A stretch of DNA of 64,000 bases from Alphaproteobacteria bacterium (GCA_021774335.1 JAJFJD010000043.1:124001-188000), one strand, 5' to 3'; positions 17,642-26,269 are shown, counted from the first letter of the stretch. A program made the numbers and translations. Notes: generated from the letters alone by a model not told the origin.

Positions 17642-17643
17642 AT
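17629..17643 (+). promoter_or_regulatory. LysR-type T-N11-A dyad over the regulator start codon
   Basis: ATTG-N7-CAAT is a perfect dyad that contains the T-N11-A pattern of LysR-family sites (T at 17630, A at 17642). It overlaps the ATG of the regulator gene, so binding would hinder its own expression. The motif is short and could occur by chance. Confidence 0.35.
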
Positions 17644-18511
17644 GATATTTACACAGCTCAGAACCTTCCATGCGGTGGCGACGGAGCGGGGGTTTACCGC
17701 CGCGTCGCGCGTGCTGAATATCGGCCAGCCGACATTGACCAGCCAGGTCCGCGCGCTGGAACAGATGTTCGACGTCGAACTCTTCCATCGGCGCGGCCGG
17801 CGGATTGAGCTGACCGAGGCCGGTACGGCCTTGTTCGCCATCACCCGGCGCATCATGGATTTGGAAGGACAAGCCCGCGACACGATGAGCGCGTTCGGCG
17901 GGTTCCATCGGGGCACGCTGCATGTCGGCGCGGTCGGCCCCTATCACGCGACGGAGATGCTGAGCGCCTTCAGCGAGCGCTATCCCGGCGTCCACCTCGC
18001 CGTGACGGTCGGCAACTCCCAGGAGATGGTCGATCAACTGCTCGACTATTCCGCCGATGTCGCCGTCCTGGCCCATGTGGAGGACGACGACCGGATTTTC
18101 GCCATGCCGTATAGCCGGCACAAAGTGGTGGTGTTCGTGAACACGGCGCATCGTTTCGCCAAGCGGAAGAATATCCGGGTCGAGGAACTGCAGGGCGAAC
18201 GCATGGTCATGCGCGAAAGCGGCTCGGCGACCCGGCTCGCCTTCGAAGACATGCTGAACAAGCACGACATCGAGATCGACCCGGTGATGGAGATCGGCAG
18301 CCGCGAAGCGGTTTGGCTGGCGGTCGCGCGCGGGATCGGGATCGGTTTCGTGTCCGAGATCGAATTCATCCCGCACCCCGACCTGCGCACCGTGGAAATC
18401 TCCGACGCCGACGTCTACACAACGGCGCACGTCAATTGCCTGATGGAACGCCGCAGTTCGCAGCTCATCGACGCCTTCTTCGACGTGGCGAAACTGACGA
18501 AGCGGCTGTAG
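17642..18511 (+). CDS. LysR-family transcriptional regulator, probable phosphonate operon control
   Basis: A 289-residue LysR protein. The N-terminal winged helix-turn-helix (TQLRTFHAVATERGFTAAS...) covers residues 1-60, and a periplasmic-binding-like effector domain spans about 90-289. No Shine-Dalgarno sequence precedes the ATG and the AT-rich DNA just before it resembles a -10, so the message may be nearly leaderless. It is divergent from phnD and so is the likely activator of the phosphonate operon. The effector could be a phosphonate intermediate; this is inference. Confidence 0.88.
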   Translation: MIFTQLRTFHAVATERGFTAASRVLNIGQPTLTSQVRALEQMFDVELFHRRGRRIELTEAGTALFAITRRIMDLEGQARDTMSAFGGFHRGTLHVGAVGPYHATEMLSAFSERYPGVHLAVTVGNSQEMVDQLLDYSADVAVLAHVEDDDRIFAMPYSRHKVVVFVNTAHRFAKRKNIRVEELQGERMVMRESGSATRLAFEDMLNKHDIEIDPVMEIGSREAVWLAVARGIGIGFVSEIEFIPHPDLRTVEISDADVYTTAHVNCLMERRSSQLIDAFFDVAKLTKRL

Positions 18512-18637
18512 CACAACGACACGAATCCGCCGGATGCCCACGCCAAAGGGGAAACCGACACTCCCGGCAATACCCCCGGATGGCTGCTCATGCCCCTGCG
18601 CGAAGACTGGAAAGCGTCAAGACCGAGCCGGAAACAG

Positions 18638-19312
18638 TCATTTCAAGAATCCTACTATCGGATCGTATCCACGCCTTTGTGCGTGTTCGAGCGGTGTTAT
18701 CCCATCGCGGTCGCCGATGGATTTATCGGCACCCGCATCGACGAGGGCCCTGGCAGTATCGATATGCCGTTCGCCGCCATCGCCAAGAATGATCGCCTCC
18801 AGCAAAGCTGTCCAACCGATATTGTTAACGTGATCGAGAGGCGCATCGGCCGCGATCAAAGCCTTTACCACGTCGACGTGGCCGAGATGCGCCGCCGCGA
18901 TTAGAGCCGTACCCTCATATGGACTCGTTATGGCCTTCGGGTTTCCACCGAGTTCGATTGCGAGCCGTACCATCCGAACATCGTCCCGGACAGCGGCGAT
19001 GGTAATGACATCGTAGTGGGCATGATCCATTGCCTTAATGTCTGCGCCACCGGCGACAAGCGCCTTGAGCGCCGCATATCCGACGGCATGCGCGGCGATA
19101 TGGACAGGCGTTCGCCCCGCGCTATCACGCGGGTTCGGGCCCGTTCCCTTGGCCAGAAGCGCACGTAGCGTCGCTGCATCGTTACGATGCGCGGCAGCGT
19201 GGAGCCCCTTGTAGCTAGCGATCTCCGCTGCACTCGGGGGTGTCTGCGCGAGCGATACGGAGTCCGGCAACCACAGCAGAACGACCAAGGCTAACAGCAT
19301 TGTTTTGCTCAT
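18638..19312 (-). CDS. Secreted ankyrin-repeat protein
   Basis: A 224-residue protein. The start at 19312 has AGGAG in front and gives a signal peptide (MSKTMLLALVVLLWLP..., cleavage near SLAQ). An open frame runs on to 19372 but has neither feature. The mature protein is five to six ankyrin repeats, for example KGLHAAAHRNDAATLRALLAKG and GITPLEHAQRRGYDPIVGFL. It probably binds a protein partner in the periplasm. Bacterial periplasmic ankyrin proteins are often linked to oxidative-stress enzymes, but no such neighbour is here. It stands alone, with a tandem 16-base repeat upstream. Confidence 0.8.
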   Translation of the reverse strand: MSKTMLLALVVLLWLPDSVSLAQTPPSAAEIASYKGLHAAAHRNDAATLRALLAKGTGPNPRDSAGRTPVHIAAHAVGYAALKALVAGGADIKAMDHAHYDVITIAAVRDDVRMVRLAIELGGNPKAITSPYEGTALIAAAHLGHVDVVKALIAADAPLDHVNNIGWTALLEAIILGDGGERHIDTARALVDAGADKSIGDRDGITPLEHAQRRGYDPIVGFLK

Positions 19313-19341
19313 AGATTTGTGCTCCTGCCACTCACGATCCG

Positions 19342-19373
19342 GGTAACGTGCCGCACAGGTAACGTGCCCCACA
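19342..19373. repeat. Tandem 16-base repeat upstream of the ankyrin gene
   Basis: GGTAACGTGCCGCACA (19342-19357) is followed at once by a second copy (19358-19373) with one change. It lies 30-61 bases before the ankyrin gene start, where it could be a double operator. Two copies only; chance duplication is possible. Confidence 0.5.
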
Positions 19374-19459
19374 ATGGAACGCCCGTCGTCTCCGGGCGCG
19401 CGGCATCTGACGCCGCGGTAACCACCGGGATACCTGAATAGGCCTCGCCGATTCGCTTC

Positions 19460-20209
19460 TTACGCCGGCGTGTTCGCCTTAAGAAAGCTGCGCAGGTGGC
19501 GGACGGCCATCGCGACCCGCTCCTTTTCCTTCATCCAGGGGAAGAAGGTCATTTGCCCGTTCGGGGCCAGCATCGCAGATTCCTCTGCCGTGGCGTAGGG
19601 ATGCGGCTCGGTATCGTCCGGCATGACCAGGATCGGCGTCGTGCAGCCCCGCACGAAATCGCGCGTCACGCTGAAGACGAAGTCATTATTCTCGAGGTAC
19701 ATCTTCTTAAGGAATGCGTCGCACATCTCCATCGTAACGTCGCTCCGTTCCTCACACAGCGCCGGAGCCCAACTCGACATGTTGCTCCGGTGGAACCGGT
19801 CCGGCACTTCCGGGCGGAAACCACTCGGCTGTGCCGGCACGGCCGCGATGACACGGTCGGGCGCCCGCTCCAACATTTTCCAAATGAAGGGGCCGCCGAT
19901 GCAGAAGCCGATCACCAAGAACTTGTCGATGCCCAGATGATCCATCAGGCCGAGCTGGTCGTCGATATAGCAGTCCCACGGCCGATCAACCTCTACCGGA
20001 CCAGAGGACCGGCCGCCGATGGCGTTTCGCAAGTCCGACGTAATGCAGTGATACTCGTCGCTGAGGACTTCCATCGGATTGAAGGGCACGCGTTCGGAAA
20101 GGTAGCTGATCGCGGCGTTCAGCCCGCCGCCGGGAATGACCAGCAGCGGAAAGCCGGATCCGGCCTCCTCGTAATAGATCTCAACGGAACCGTTTTTGTA
20201 GATGGACAT
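19460..20209 (-). CDS. Alpha/beta hydrolase with a cysteine at the nucleophile elbow
   Basis: A 249-residue single-domain alpha/beta hydrolase. The oxyanion region is IPGGGLNAAIS. The nucleophile elbow reads GFCIGG, with Cys at residue 103 instead of Ser. A Cys nucleophile is typical of dienelactone hydrolases, though this protein otherwise looks like the general hydrolase fold. A His near the C-terminus (TEPHPYATAEES) could complete the triad. It is a single-gene unit with no operon partners. The substrate is unknown; an ester or a lactone is most likely. Confidence 0.8.
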   Translation of the reverse strand: MSIYKNGSVEIYYEEAGSGFPLLVIPGGGLNAAISYLSERVPFNPMEVLSDEYHCITSDLRNAIGGRSSGPVEVDRPWDCYIDDQLGLMDHLGIDKFLVIGFCIGGPFIWKMLERAPDRVIAAVPAQPSGFRPEVPDRFHRSNMSSWAPALCEERSDVTMEMCDAFLKKMYLENNDFVFSVTRDFVRGCTTPILVMPDDTEPHPYATAEESAMLAPNGQMTFFPWMKEKERVAMAVRHLRSFLKANTPA

Positions 20210-20496
20210 GGTGGGTTTCCTCTATCGGGTAAGCGGTCGGGGCGAACAATCCGTTGATGCCAGGGAGAGATTCGCTAGAAAATTGGCACGATGCAATCAC
20301 TTCCATGATCGGTGCCTCTACACCGTCGCCGCGCTGACCAAGCGGTTGTAAACTGCGTCATCGGATTAAAGCCATGAACAATGATTACATCCCTTTTCAT
20401 CCTCAGTGTCCGCATGCGTCGCCAACAGAGAAGAGCAACGGGTAAGCTAACGATCCGACTAGCCCTCAGCTTTAGACATTCGGCCAAGAGCGTAAA
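20210..20496. other. Intergenic region without a recognised gene
   Basis: These 287 bases separate the divergent hydrolase and small membrane protein genes. They are AT-richer than the flanks, with no frame I can support and no clear promoter or hairpin; they presumably hold the two promoters. Confidence 0.4.
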
Positions 20497-20907
20497 ATGG
20501 CGAAAATAGGCATCCTAACCGTTGTAGCCGGAGTCTCCGCTTTATTGTGGTGGCTGATCGGTAGTTCGAACTGCTGGTTCCATGAGTGCTTAGAAGATGA
20601 TGCGAGTACACGGGCCGTTGCGGTTTTCGGACCAATTCTTTTCGTTCTCTACATCATCATCACATTGGCAGTCGTATTTCTTCCGGCCCAACATTTGGGG
20701 AAACGATTCAGAAATGTATGGGCCGCCGCCATCCCATCCGGGGCAGTAGCAATCTTAATTTCAATATTCGTATTTGATCCGAAGATCGACAGTTGGCTTG
20801 CAATTTTAGGTGTTGCGAGTTGGTTTGCGATTCCTTGGTTCACAACTTGTATCATCGGCCTAACGCTCTGGCCGGCTAAAGAAAGCAAGCCAGCAAAACG
20901 ATTGTAG
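20497..20907 (+). CDS. Small four-helix membrane protein of unknown function
   Basis: I do not recognise a family. The 136-residue product has four hydrophobic segments: about residues 4-20, 42-62, 74-92 and 100-122. A short loop between the first two carries two cysteines (SSNCWFHECLEDD) and would be periplasmic. The tail is basic. The gene is noticeably AT-richer than its neighbours and stands alone, which suggests recent acquisition. The ribosome binding site is weak. That the frame is coding is supported by its regular membrane topology. Confidence 0.55.
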   Translation: MAKIGILTVVAGVSALLWWLIGSSNCWFHECLEDDASTRAVAVFGPILFVLYIIITLAVVFLPAQHLGKRFRNVWAAAIPSGAVAILISIFVFDPKIDSWLAILGVASWFAIPWFTTCIIGLTLWPAKESKPAKRL

Positions 20908-20933
20908 CGTGAGACGGGTCCGGCGACTGCGCT

Positions 20934-22145
20934 CTAGACGGAACGCTTTCCAGCCGCGGACGCCGCCTGCAGATCGGCGATCTCCTCATCGGAATATCCC
21001 GCTTCGCGCAACACGGCTTCGGTGCTTTCGCCCAGGTTTTCTGCGTGACCATAATATCCACCGGGCGTTTTCGACAGATGCACCGGCACCTTGATGTGAC
21101 GGACGCGGCCTTCGGTCGGATGGTCGACTTCCGGGAACATGCCGACCGCAGTCAGATGCGGGCAGTTGAACAGGTCTTCCGGGGTGTTCATCGGCAGCAC
21201 CGGAATGTCCGCCTCCTCCAACGTCTCGATCCACTCCGCCGTGCTACGGCCCGCGATGACACCGGCCACGAATTCGTAGAGGGCATCGATATTCTTTGAG
21301 CGCGACGGCTGATCCGCGAACCGCGGGTCGTCGGTCAATTCGGGTTGTCCCGCGACTTCGAAGAAATTTTTCCAATGTTTATCGTTGTAGGGCATGACGC
21401 CGACATACCCGTCCGTCGTCGGATAGGGCCGGCGATGGGGGCTTAGCGCCCGCAGATACCCGGCCTCGCCGATCGGCGGCTCGAAGGCGCGGCCTTGCAT
21501 ATGCACATTGATCAGAAAGGCGGTGAAGCATTCATACATCGGCACATGGACACGCTGCCCCTCGCCGGTGCGTTCCCGGTGGAACAACGCCATCATGATC
21601 GCATTGCTCAAGAACAGACCCGTGGTCTTGTCGGCCAATACCGACGGCCCGTAGCGCGGCGTACCGGTCACCATCCCGTTCAGCGCCGCCATGCCGGAGG
21701 CCCCCTGGATCAAATCGTCATAGGCGGGCTTGTCGACCCACGGTCCGCTTTCGCCGTACCCGGTCGCCGCGGCATAGACGATGTCCGGCTTCCACGACGA
21801 TATCGTCTCGTAGTCGATGGCAAGCCGCGCCGCCGCTTTGGGCCGGATGTTATGGACGAAAATATCGGCGCTTTCGACCAGCCGCTTGAGCGGCTCCCGG
21901 GCCGCCGGATTCTTGAGGTCGAGTACGACGCTCCGTTTGTTGCGGCCTTTCAGCAAATGGGATGCCGACATGCCGGGCGTCTTGGCGGCACCGGTCCAAC
22001 GGCCGATATCGCCCCCGGGTGGCTCGATCTTGATCACCTCCGCTCCCATTTCGCCGAGCATCATGGTGGCGAACGGTCCGAGCATGACACTGGTCAGGTC
22101 GATGACCCGGACCCCATCAAGCGGCCCCCGCGGTTTGTCTGTCAC
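20934..22145 (-). CDS. CoA transferase, family III (CaiB/BaiF)
   Basis: A 403-residue class III CoA transferase that moves CoA between acyl groups. Family motifs are VIDLTSVMLGPFATMMLGEMGAEVIKIEPP near the start and the catalytic Asp at residue 172 (VLADKTTGLF). I chose the GTG at 22145: it begins the homologous sequence, and the earlier ATG at 22226 would overlap the upstream gene. It lies 55 bases after the acyl-CoA dehydrogenase gene, so it probably completes a three-gene operon that activates and dehydrogenates an acid. The substrate is not visible. Confidence 0.85.
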   Translation of the reverse strand: MTDKPRGPLDGVRVIDLTSVMLGPFATMMLGEMGAEVIKIEPPGGDIGRWTGAAKTPGMSASHLLKGRNKRSVVLDLKNPAAREPLKRLVESADIFVHNIRPKAAARLAIDYETISSWKPDIVYAAATGYGESGPWVDKPAYDDLIQGASGMAALNGMVTGTPRYGPSVLADKTTGLFLSNAIMMALFHRERTGEGQRVHVPMYECFTAFLINVHMQGRAFEPPIGEAGYLRALSPHRRPYPTTDGYVGVMPYNDKHWKNFFEVAGQPELTDDPRFADQPSRSKNIDALYEFVAGVIAGRSTAEWIETLEEADIPVLPMNTPEDLFNCPHLTAVGMFPEVDHPTEGRVRHIKVPVHLSKTPGGYYGHAENLGESTEAVLREAGYSDEEIADLQAASAAGKRSV

Positions 22146-22200
22146 GTATAGGACTTTCTGTTGTTGTTCGTTGTCGGGTCCTGGCCGGTTCCGGTGCGGT

Positions 22201-23457
22201 TTACGAAACGATGTTCCTTGGCACATCGCGGAACGGCCGGTCGGTATCGACTCGTGTTTCCTTCGGCATCTTGAGAACGCGTTCGGAAATGATGTTGCGC
22301 TGAATCTCGTCCGTCCCGCCCGCGATTGAAATCGCCGGAACCGAAACCAGGATTTCGGCGATCACGCCGTCCATCGGGCTGTCCTCGCCGGTCAGCATGG
22401 CGTCGGCGCCGGCAATCTCGGTGTGGACCCGGGCCGCCGCCCGCGCGATGACGCTGGCGGCAAGTTTGCCGAGCGACCCTTCCGGTCCTTGCGGACGCCC
22501 TTGGTCTTGCGCCGCCCGCGCGCGGCGCGCCGTCCATTCCGCCGTCTTCAACATGGTGAGAACCTTGGCGATTTCCTGACGAACCGCCGGGTCGTCGATC
22601 TTGCCGGTCTCGCGCGCCCGCTCGACCAGCAGGTCGGCACGTCCGCCACGCTGCGGATACCATTTATACGGCTCGAGCTGGGTATCGATCTCGACCTTTT
22701 CTTCGGCGTAGATGCGGCCCGGGCGGTCCTTGGCCTGGGCATAGCGGCGCAGACTGTCGGCGCCGCGCCGTTCGTGCATCAGCGTCGTGGTCGCAATCTT
22801 CCAGCCCTCACCGGGTTCGCCGACCATGAATTCCGGCGAGATTTCGGCGTCGGTCATGAAGACCTGATTGAACGAGGCGTGTCCGTTCATCTGGCGCAGC
22901 GGTTGCACGTCGACGCCGGCCTGTTCGATGTCGAGGACGAAGAAACTCAATCCCTTGTGTTTCACCGTGTCCCAATCGGTCCGCGCGATCAGCAGCCCGT
23001 ATTGCGCGTGATGAGCGCTGGTCGTCCAGACCTTCTGCCCGTTAACAACCCATTTGTTGCCTTTGAGATCGGCTCTGGTCGTCGCCCCCGCCATGTCGGA
23101 GCCGCTGCCCGGTTCGCTGAACAACTGGCACCAGGTGTCCTCGCCGGTCAGGATGCGGCGCAGGAACTTCTCCCGCTGCAGATCGGTGCCGTGCGCCAAC
23201 AGAGTGGCCGCCGCGAGGTTGCGAATGCCGGTGCGCGCCACCGTAACGGCGCCGATACGCTCGAATTCTTCATCAACCACACGCCCCAACGGATCCGGAT
23301 AACCCTTGCCGAACCACTCAACCGGCCAGGTCGGAGCGGCCCAGCCGCCGTCGATCAGTTTGTTGCGCCATTCGACGAGGCCGAGTTCGGGATCGAAGTT
23401 CGCCTCGAGCCATTCGCGCACCTCGGCGCGGACACTCGCTTCAGTCGGTTCGCTCAT
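22201..23457 (-). CDS. Acyl-CoA dehydrogenase (larger subunit of a pair)
   Basis: A 418-residue FAD-dependent acyl-CoA dehydrogenase of the FadE type. Recognisable parts are the FAD-binding CQLFSEPGSGSDMAG loop, KVWTTSAHHAQYG and the C-terminal IAGGTDEIQRNIISERVL. Its start codon overlaps the stop of the preceding dehydrogenase gene by one base (TGATG), so they are co-translated. Such adjacent pairs can form mixed tetramers, as described for FadE pairs of steroid degradation in actinobacteria. The acyl substrate is unknown. Confidence 0.88.
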   Translation of the reverse strand: MSEPTEASVRAEVREWLEANFDPELGLVEWRNKLIDGGWAAPTWPVEWFGKGYPDPLGRVVDEEFERIGAVTVARTGIRNLAAATLLAHGTDLQREKFLRRILTGEDTWCQLFSEPGSGSDMAGATTRADLKGNKWVVNGQKVWTTSAHHAQYGLLIARTDWDTVKHKGLSFFVLDIEQAGVDVQPLRQMNGHASFNQVFMTDAEISPEFMVGEPGEGWKIATTTLMHERRGADSLRRYAQAKDRPGRIYAEEKVEIDTQLEPYKWYPQRGGRADLLVERARETGKIDDPAVRQEIAKVLTMLKTAEWTARRARAAQDQGRPQGPEGSLGKLAASVIARAAARVHTEIAGADAMLTGEDSPMDGVIAEILVSVPAISIAGGTDEIQRNIISERVLKMPKETRVDTDRPFRDVPRNIVS

Positions 23458-24605
23458 CAGACGACACTCCTTTCCATCGCATCCCAGTTCTCGATCAGCC
23501 GTTCCCGGTGTTCGTTCGCCGTGCCGAGGAAGACCTCGGAGCTCTTGGCCCGTTTGAACCAGAGATGCGTATCGTTATCCCAGGTGAAACCAATGCCGCC
23601 GTGCATCTGCACCGTCGTGATCGCCGCCTGCATATAAGCATCGGCCGCCGCCGCCTTGGCGAGTGAAACCGCCGGCTGCAGGTTTTCGGCATCGTCATCG
23701 ACCGCCGCCGCCGCGTAATAAGCCGCCGACTTGGCCATTTCAACATCCAGCAACATGTCCGCCGACCGGTGCTTAAGCGCCTGAAAGGAACCGATAGCGC
23801 GGCCGAACTGGACCCGAAGCTGCGAATACTCCAACGCCGATTCCCGTAGCCGCTCGGCCCCGCCGACCATTTCATTGGCGAGACAGGCGGTTGCCTGATC
23901 GAGCGTCTTAGCCATCGGCGCGGCCGCGGCACCTTCGTCGCCGATCAATTGCGCCGCAACGCCATCGAAAGTGAGCCGCGCCTGCTTGCGCGTCGGGTCG
24001 AGGGTTTGCAGCAGCGTCCGGTCGAGCCCGGCCGCATCGCCCTGCACCGCGAAGAGGGACAGGCCGTCGTCGCCGGACGTTCCCGGCTGGCGCGCCAACG
24101 CGACGATCAATCCGGCGGTATGACCGTCGAGCACAAAGCTCTTGTGGCCGTCGAGTTTAAAGCCGCCGTCCGCAGCGGTCGCCGTCAGCTCCACACCATC
24201 CATGCCGCCGCGCCCATTGTCCTCGGTGAAGGCCAGGGTCGCGATCGTAGCACCCGATGCGATATCCGGCAGCAGCGTTTGTTTCTGCTCCTCGGACCCC
24301 GCATTCAGGATCGCCGTCGCGGCCAAAACCGTCGAGGCGAAATAGGGCGCGCAGAGCAGGGCACGGCCCATCTCCTCGACGACAATCCCCAATTCGACGC
24401 AGCCGAATCCCTGCCCGCCATACGCTTCAGGGATGTGGACCGCGGTCAGCCCGAGGTCCTGGCAGATCTGCCGCCAGACGTCCGGATCATACCCTTCGTC
24501 GGTTTCCATCAGCCGCCGTACTTCGGTGGTCGGCGATTTATCCTCAAGGAAGCGTCGCAAGATTCCGCGAAATTCTTCCTGCTCTTCGGTGAAACTAAAC
24601 TGCAT
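23457..24605 (-). CDS. Acyl-CoA dehydrogenase (smaller subunit of a pair)
   Basis: A 382-residue acyl-CoA dehydrogenase homologue. The start at 24605 follows GGGAGC; 19 extra residues to 24662 look non-native. The N-terminal FSFTEEQEEFRGILRRFLED and the C-terminal VQMHGGIGFTWDNDTHLWFKRAK are typical, but the middle FAD-loop is poorly conserved. This is the usual sign of the partner subunit in a heteromeric enzyme. It is the first gene of an operon led by the promoter at 24722-24750. The family is certain; the catalytic share of this subunit is not. Confidence 0.85.
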   Translation of the reverse strand: MQFSFTEEQEEFRGILRRFLEDKSPTTEVRRLMETDEGYDPDVWRQICQDLGLTAVHIPEAYGGQGFGCVELGIVVEEMGRALLCAPYFASTVLAATAILNAGSEEQKQTLLPDIASGATIATLAFTEDNGRGGMDGVELTATAADGGFKLDGHKSFVLDGHTAGLIVALARQPGTSGDDGLSLFAVQGDAAGLDRTLLQTLDPTRKQARLTFDGVAAQLIGDEGAAAAPMAKTLDQATACLANEMVGGAERLRESALEYSQLRVQFGRAIGSFQALKHRSADMLLDVEMAKSAAYYAAAAVDDDAENLQPAVSLAKAAAADAYMQAAITTVQMHGGIGFTWDNDTHLWFKRAKSSEVFLGTANEHRERLIENWDAMERSVV

Positions 24606-24721
24606 GCCAGCTCCCTGATTGGCTGAATGACGCGCCGGCCTGGCGAGGCCGCAAGCGAACACAGCCCGGGTGCCGCGCCGGGCCGTCGGCGTTCAATCGC
24701 ATCATAGAAGTCGTACGCTCA

Positions 24722-24750
24722 AGTATATGGCGAGAGCGCCACACACCCAA
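24722..24750 (-). promoter_or_regulatory. Promoter of the acyl-CoA dehydrogenase operon, with shared 16-base element
   Basis: On the minus strand TTGGGT (24750-24745), a 17-base spacer and TATACT (24727-24722) form a good sigma-70-type promoter; transcription would start near 24715, 110 bases before the gene. The 16 bases 24722-24737 recur exactly in the promoter at 27321, and ATTTGGG at the -35 is also shared, so both operons may answer one regulator. Confidence 0.6.
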
Positions 24751-24761
24751 ATCAAGGTGCC

Positions 24762-26255
24762 CTATCCCCAGGGCGTCTCCGCCACCGCATTGCGCCCGGC
24801 GATGCGCCCAAATCCCAGGCATTCCCCGATATTGCCGGTGCCTTGATAGAGATAACTGTAGATCGAGCCGAGTTCGCCTGCGCTGTAAAGTCGCGGGATC
24901 GGATCGCCATTCGGCTGCAGCACCTGGCTATTCTCGTTGCGGCGCGGCCCACCCTGCGTGTTGAGCATCGAGGGTGACAACTCCAAAGCGTAGAACCGCG
25001 CGCGTTCGAGCGGCTGGAGCATCAGCTTACGGCCAAAATCCGCATCCTCGCCCGCGGCGCAATGACCGTTCCACCGGGTGACGCACGCTTCCAGCGCTGC
25101 CGGGTCCAAACCAACTGTTTCCGCGAGTCCCGCCAGCGAATCCGATGATTTAATCCAGCCCTTCGCCAGTTCGGCGCTATTGTCTTCGCTCCAGTCATAT
25201 TTATCGACGACGGGATTCCAGCCATGACTCGGGTTCTTATCGTATAGCGGCCCGGCCGACATCATGTCCTGATCGAAAACCAGGTACATCGGCGTCGGTG
25301 TCGCCAACGGCTTCCATTTGCCATTCATCGGCACCTTGCCGTGGCGGGTCTTGAATTTCTCGTCGGCGAAGCGCTGGCCGTCCGGGCCGACGACGATCAT
25401 GCCGCCCGCCATCACTTTACTGAAATGCAGCGCCTGCATCGAAAATGTCGTGGGATACTCCGGCACCTTCAGCGCCATCGACGGCCCGGCGAAATTATTC
25501 ATATGCCAAAGGTCGGCGCCGACGCCCATTGCCATCGTGATCCCATCGCCCTCGTTGTACGGGCTGCCGGACGTGTAGCAGTAGGGCATGCCCGGCAAGT
25601 AGTTCCGGATCATCTCCTGATTGTTCTCGAACCCGCCGCAGGTGAGCACCACCGCCTTGCGCGCCTTCACCGTAATCGGTTTGCCGTCCTGTTCCGCGTG
25701 AATGCCAAGGATCTCGCGCGTGATGCGGTTCTGGATCAACTCGCGGCCAGGCGTTTCGTAGAGGATCTTGATCGATCGTTCCTTGACCAGGCTCTCGAAT
25801 CGCTTCCAGGTCAGCGAATAACCGTATTTAGGGCCGTCATGGAATTTATGGACACAGTCGGACCCGGGCAGGTCGGGAAACTCGATGCCTTCCGGCGGAT
25901 GCTGATGCTCCTGCGGATCGCCGCCGACGCTCGATAGCCATTCGTTGTTGCGGCACATCGCGTCGGCCCAGACCCGGATCATCTTTTCCGGCACGGTATA
26001 GGGACCGCACAGCGCGGTCAGATAGGTCGCCGCGCTCTCCGCCGAGGACGTGTTGAGATAACCCTGCCCCGCGACCCGCGTGTTGCCGCCTTCCTGACCC
26101 TCGGGCGCCTTTTCGAGGATCAATACCTCATCGCCCAATTCGTGGGCGGTCACCGCCGCCGCGACGCCGGCGGCGCCGAAACCGACGACGACGACATCCG
26201 CTTCGTGATCCCACTTTTCCGGCACGAAATACTCGTGCCCCGGTCCATTCTCCAT
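24762..26255 (-). CDS. FAD-dependent oxidoreductase, fumarate reductase/ketosteroid dehydrogenase type
   Basis: A 497-residue flavoprotein. The dinucleotide motif GFGAAGVAAA lies at residues 25-34, followed by ILEKAP, and the C-terminal FAD contact is YSAGELGSIYSYLYQGTGNIGECLGFGRIAGRNA. It groups with flavocytochrome c-like and 3-ketosteroid dehydrogenase-like enzymes that add or remove hydrogen across a C-C bond next to a carbonyl. It starts 14 bases after the hydroxyacid dehydrogenase gene and has its own GGAG site, so they form one operon. No signal peptide is seen, so it acts in the cytoplasm. The substrate is unknown. Confidence 0.82.
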   Translation of the reverse strand: MENGPGHEYFVPEKWDHEADVVVVGFGAAGVAAAVTAHELGDEVLILEKAPEGQEGGNTRVAGQGYLNTSSAESAATYLTALCGPYTVPEKMIRVWADAMCRNNEWLSSVGGDPQEHQHPPEGIEFPDLPGSDCVHKFHDGPKYGYSLTWKRFESLVKERSIKILYETPGRELIQNRITREILGIHAEQDGKPITVKARKAVVLTCGGFENNQEMIRNYLPGMPYCYTSGSPYNEGDGITMAMGVGADLWHMNNFAGPSMALKVPEYPTTFSMQALHFSKVMAGGMIVVGPDGQRFADEKFKTRHGKVPMNGKWKPLATPTPMYLVFDQDMMSAGPLYDKNPSHGWNPVVDKYDWSEDNSAELAKGWIKSSDSLAGLAETVGLDPAALEACVTRWNGHCAAGEDADFGRKLMLQPLERARFYALELSPSMLNTQGGPRRNENSQVLQPNGDPIPRLYSAGELGSIYSYLYQGTGNIGECLGFGRIAGRNAVAETPWG

Positions 26256-26269
26256 GCCGCTCCGCTCCG

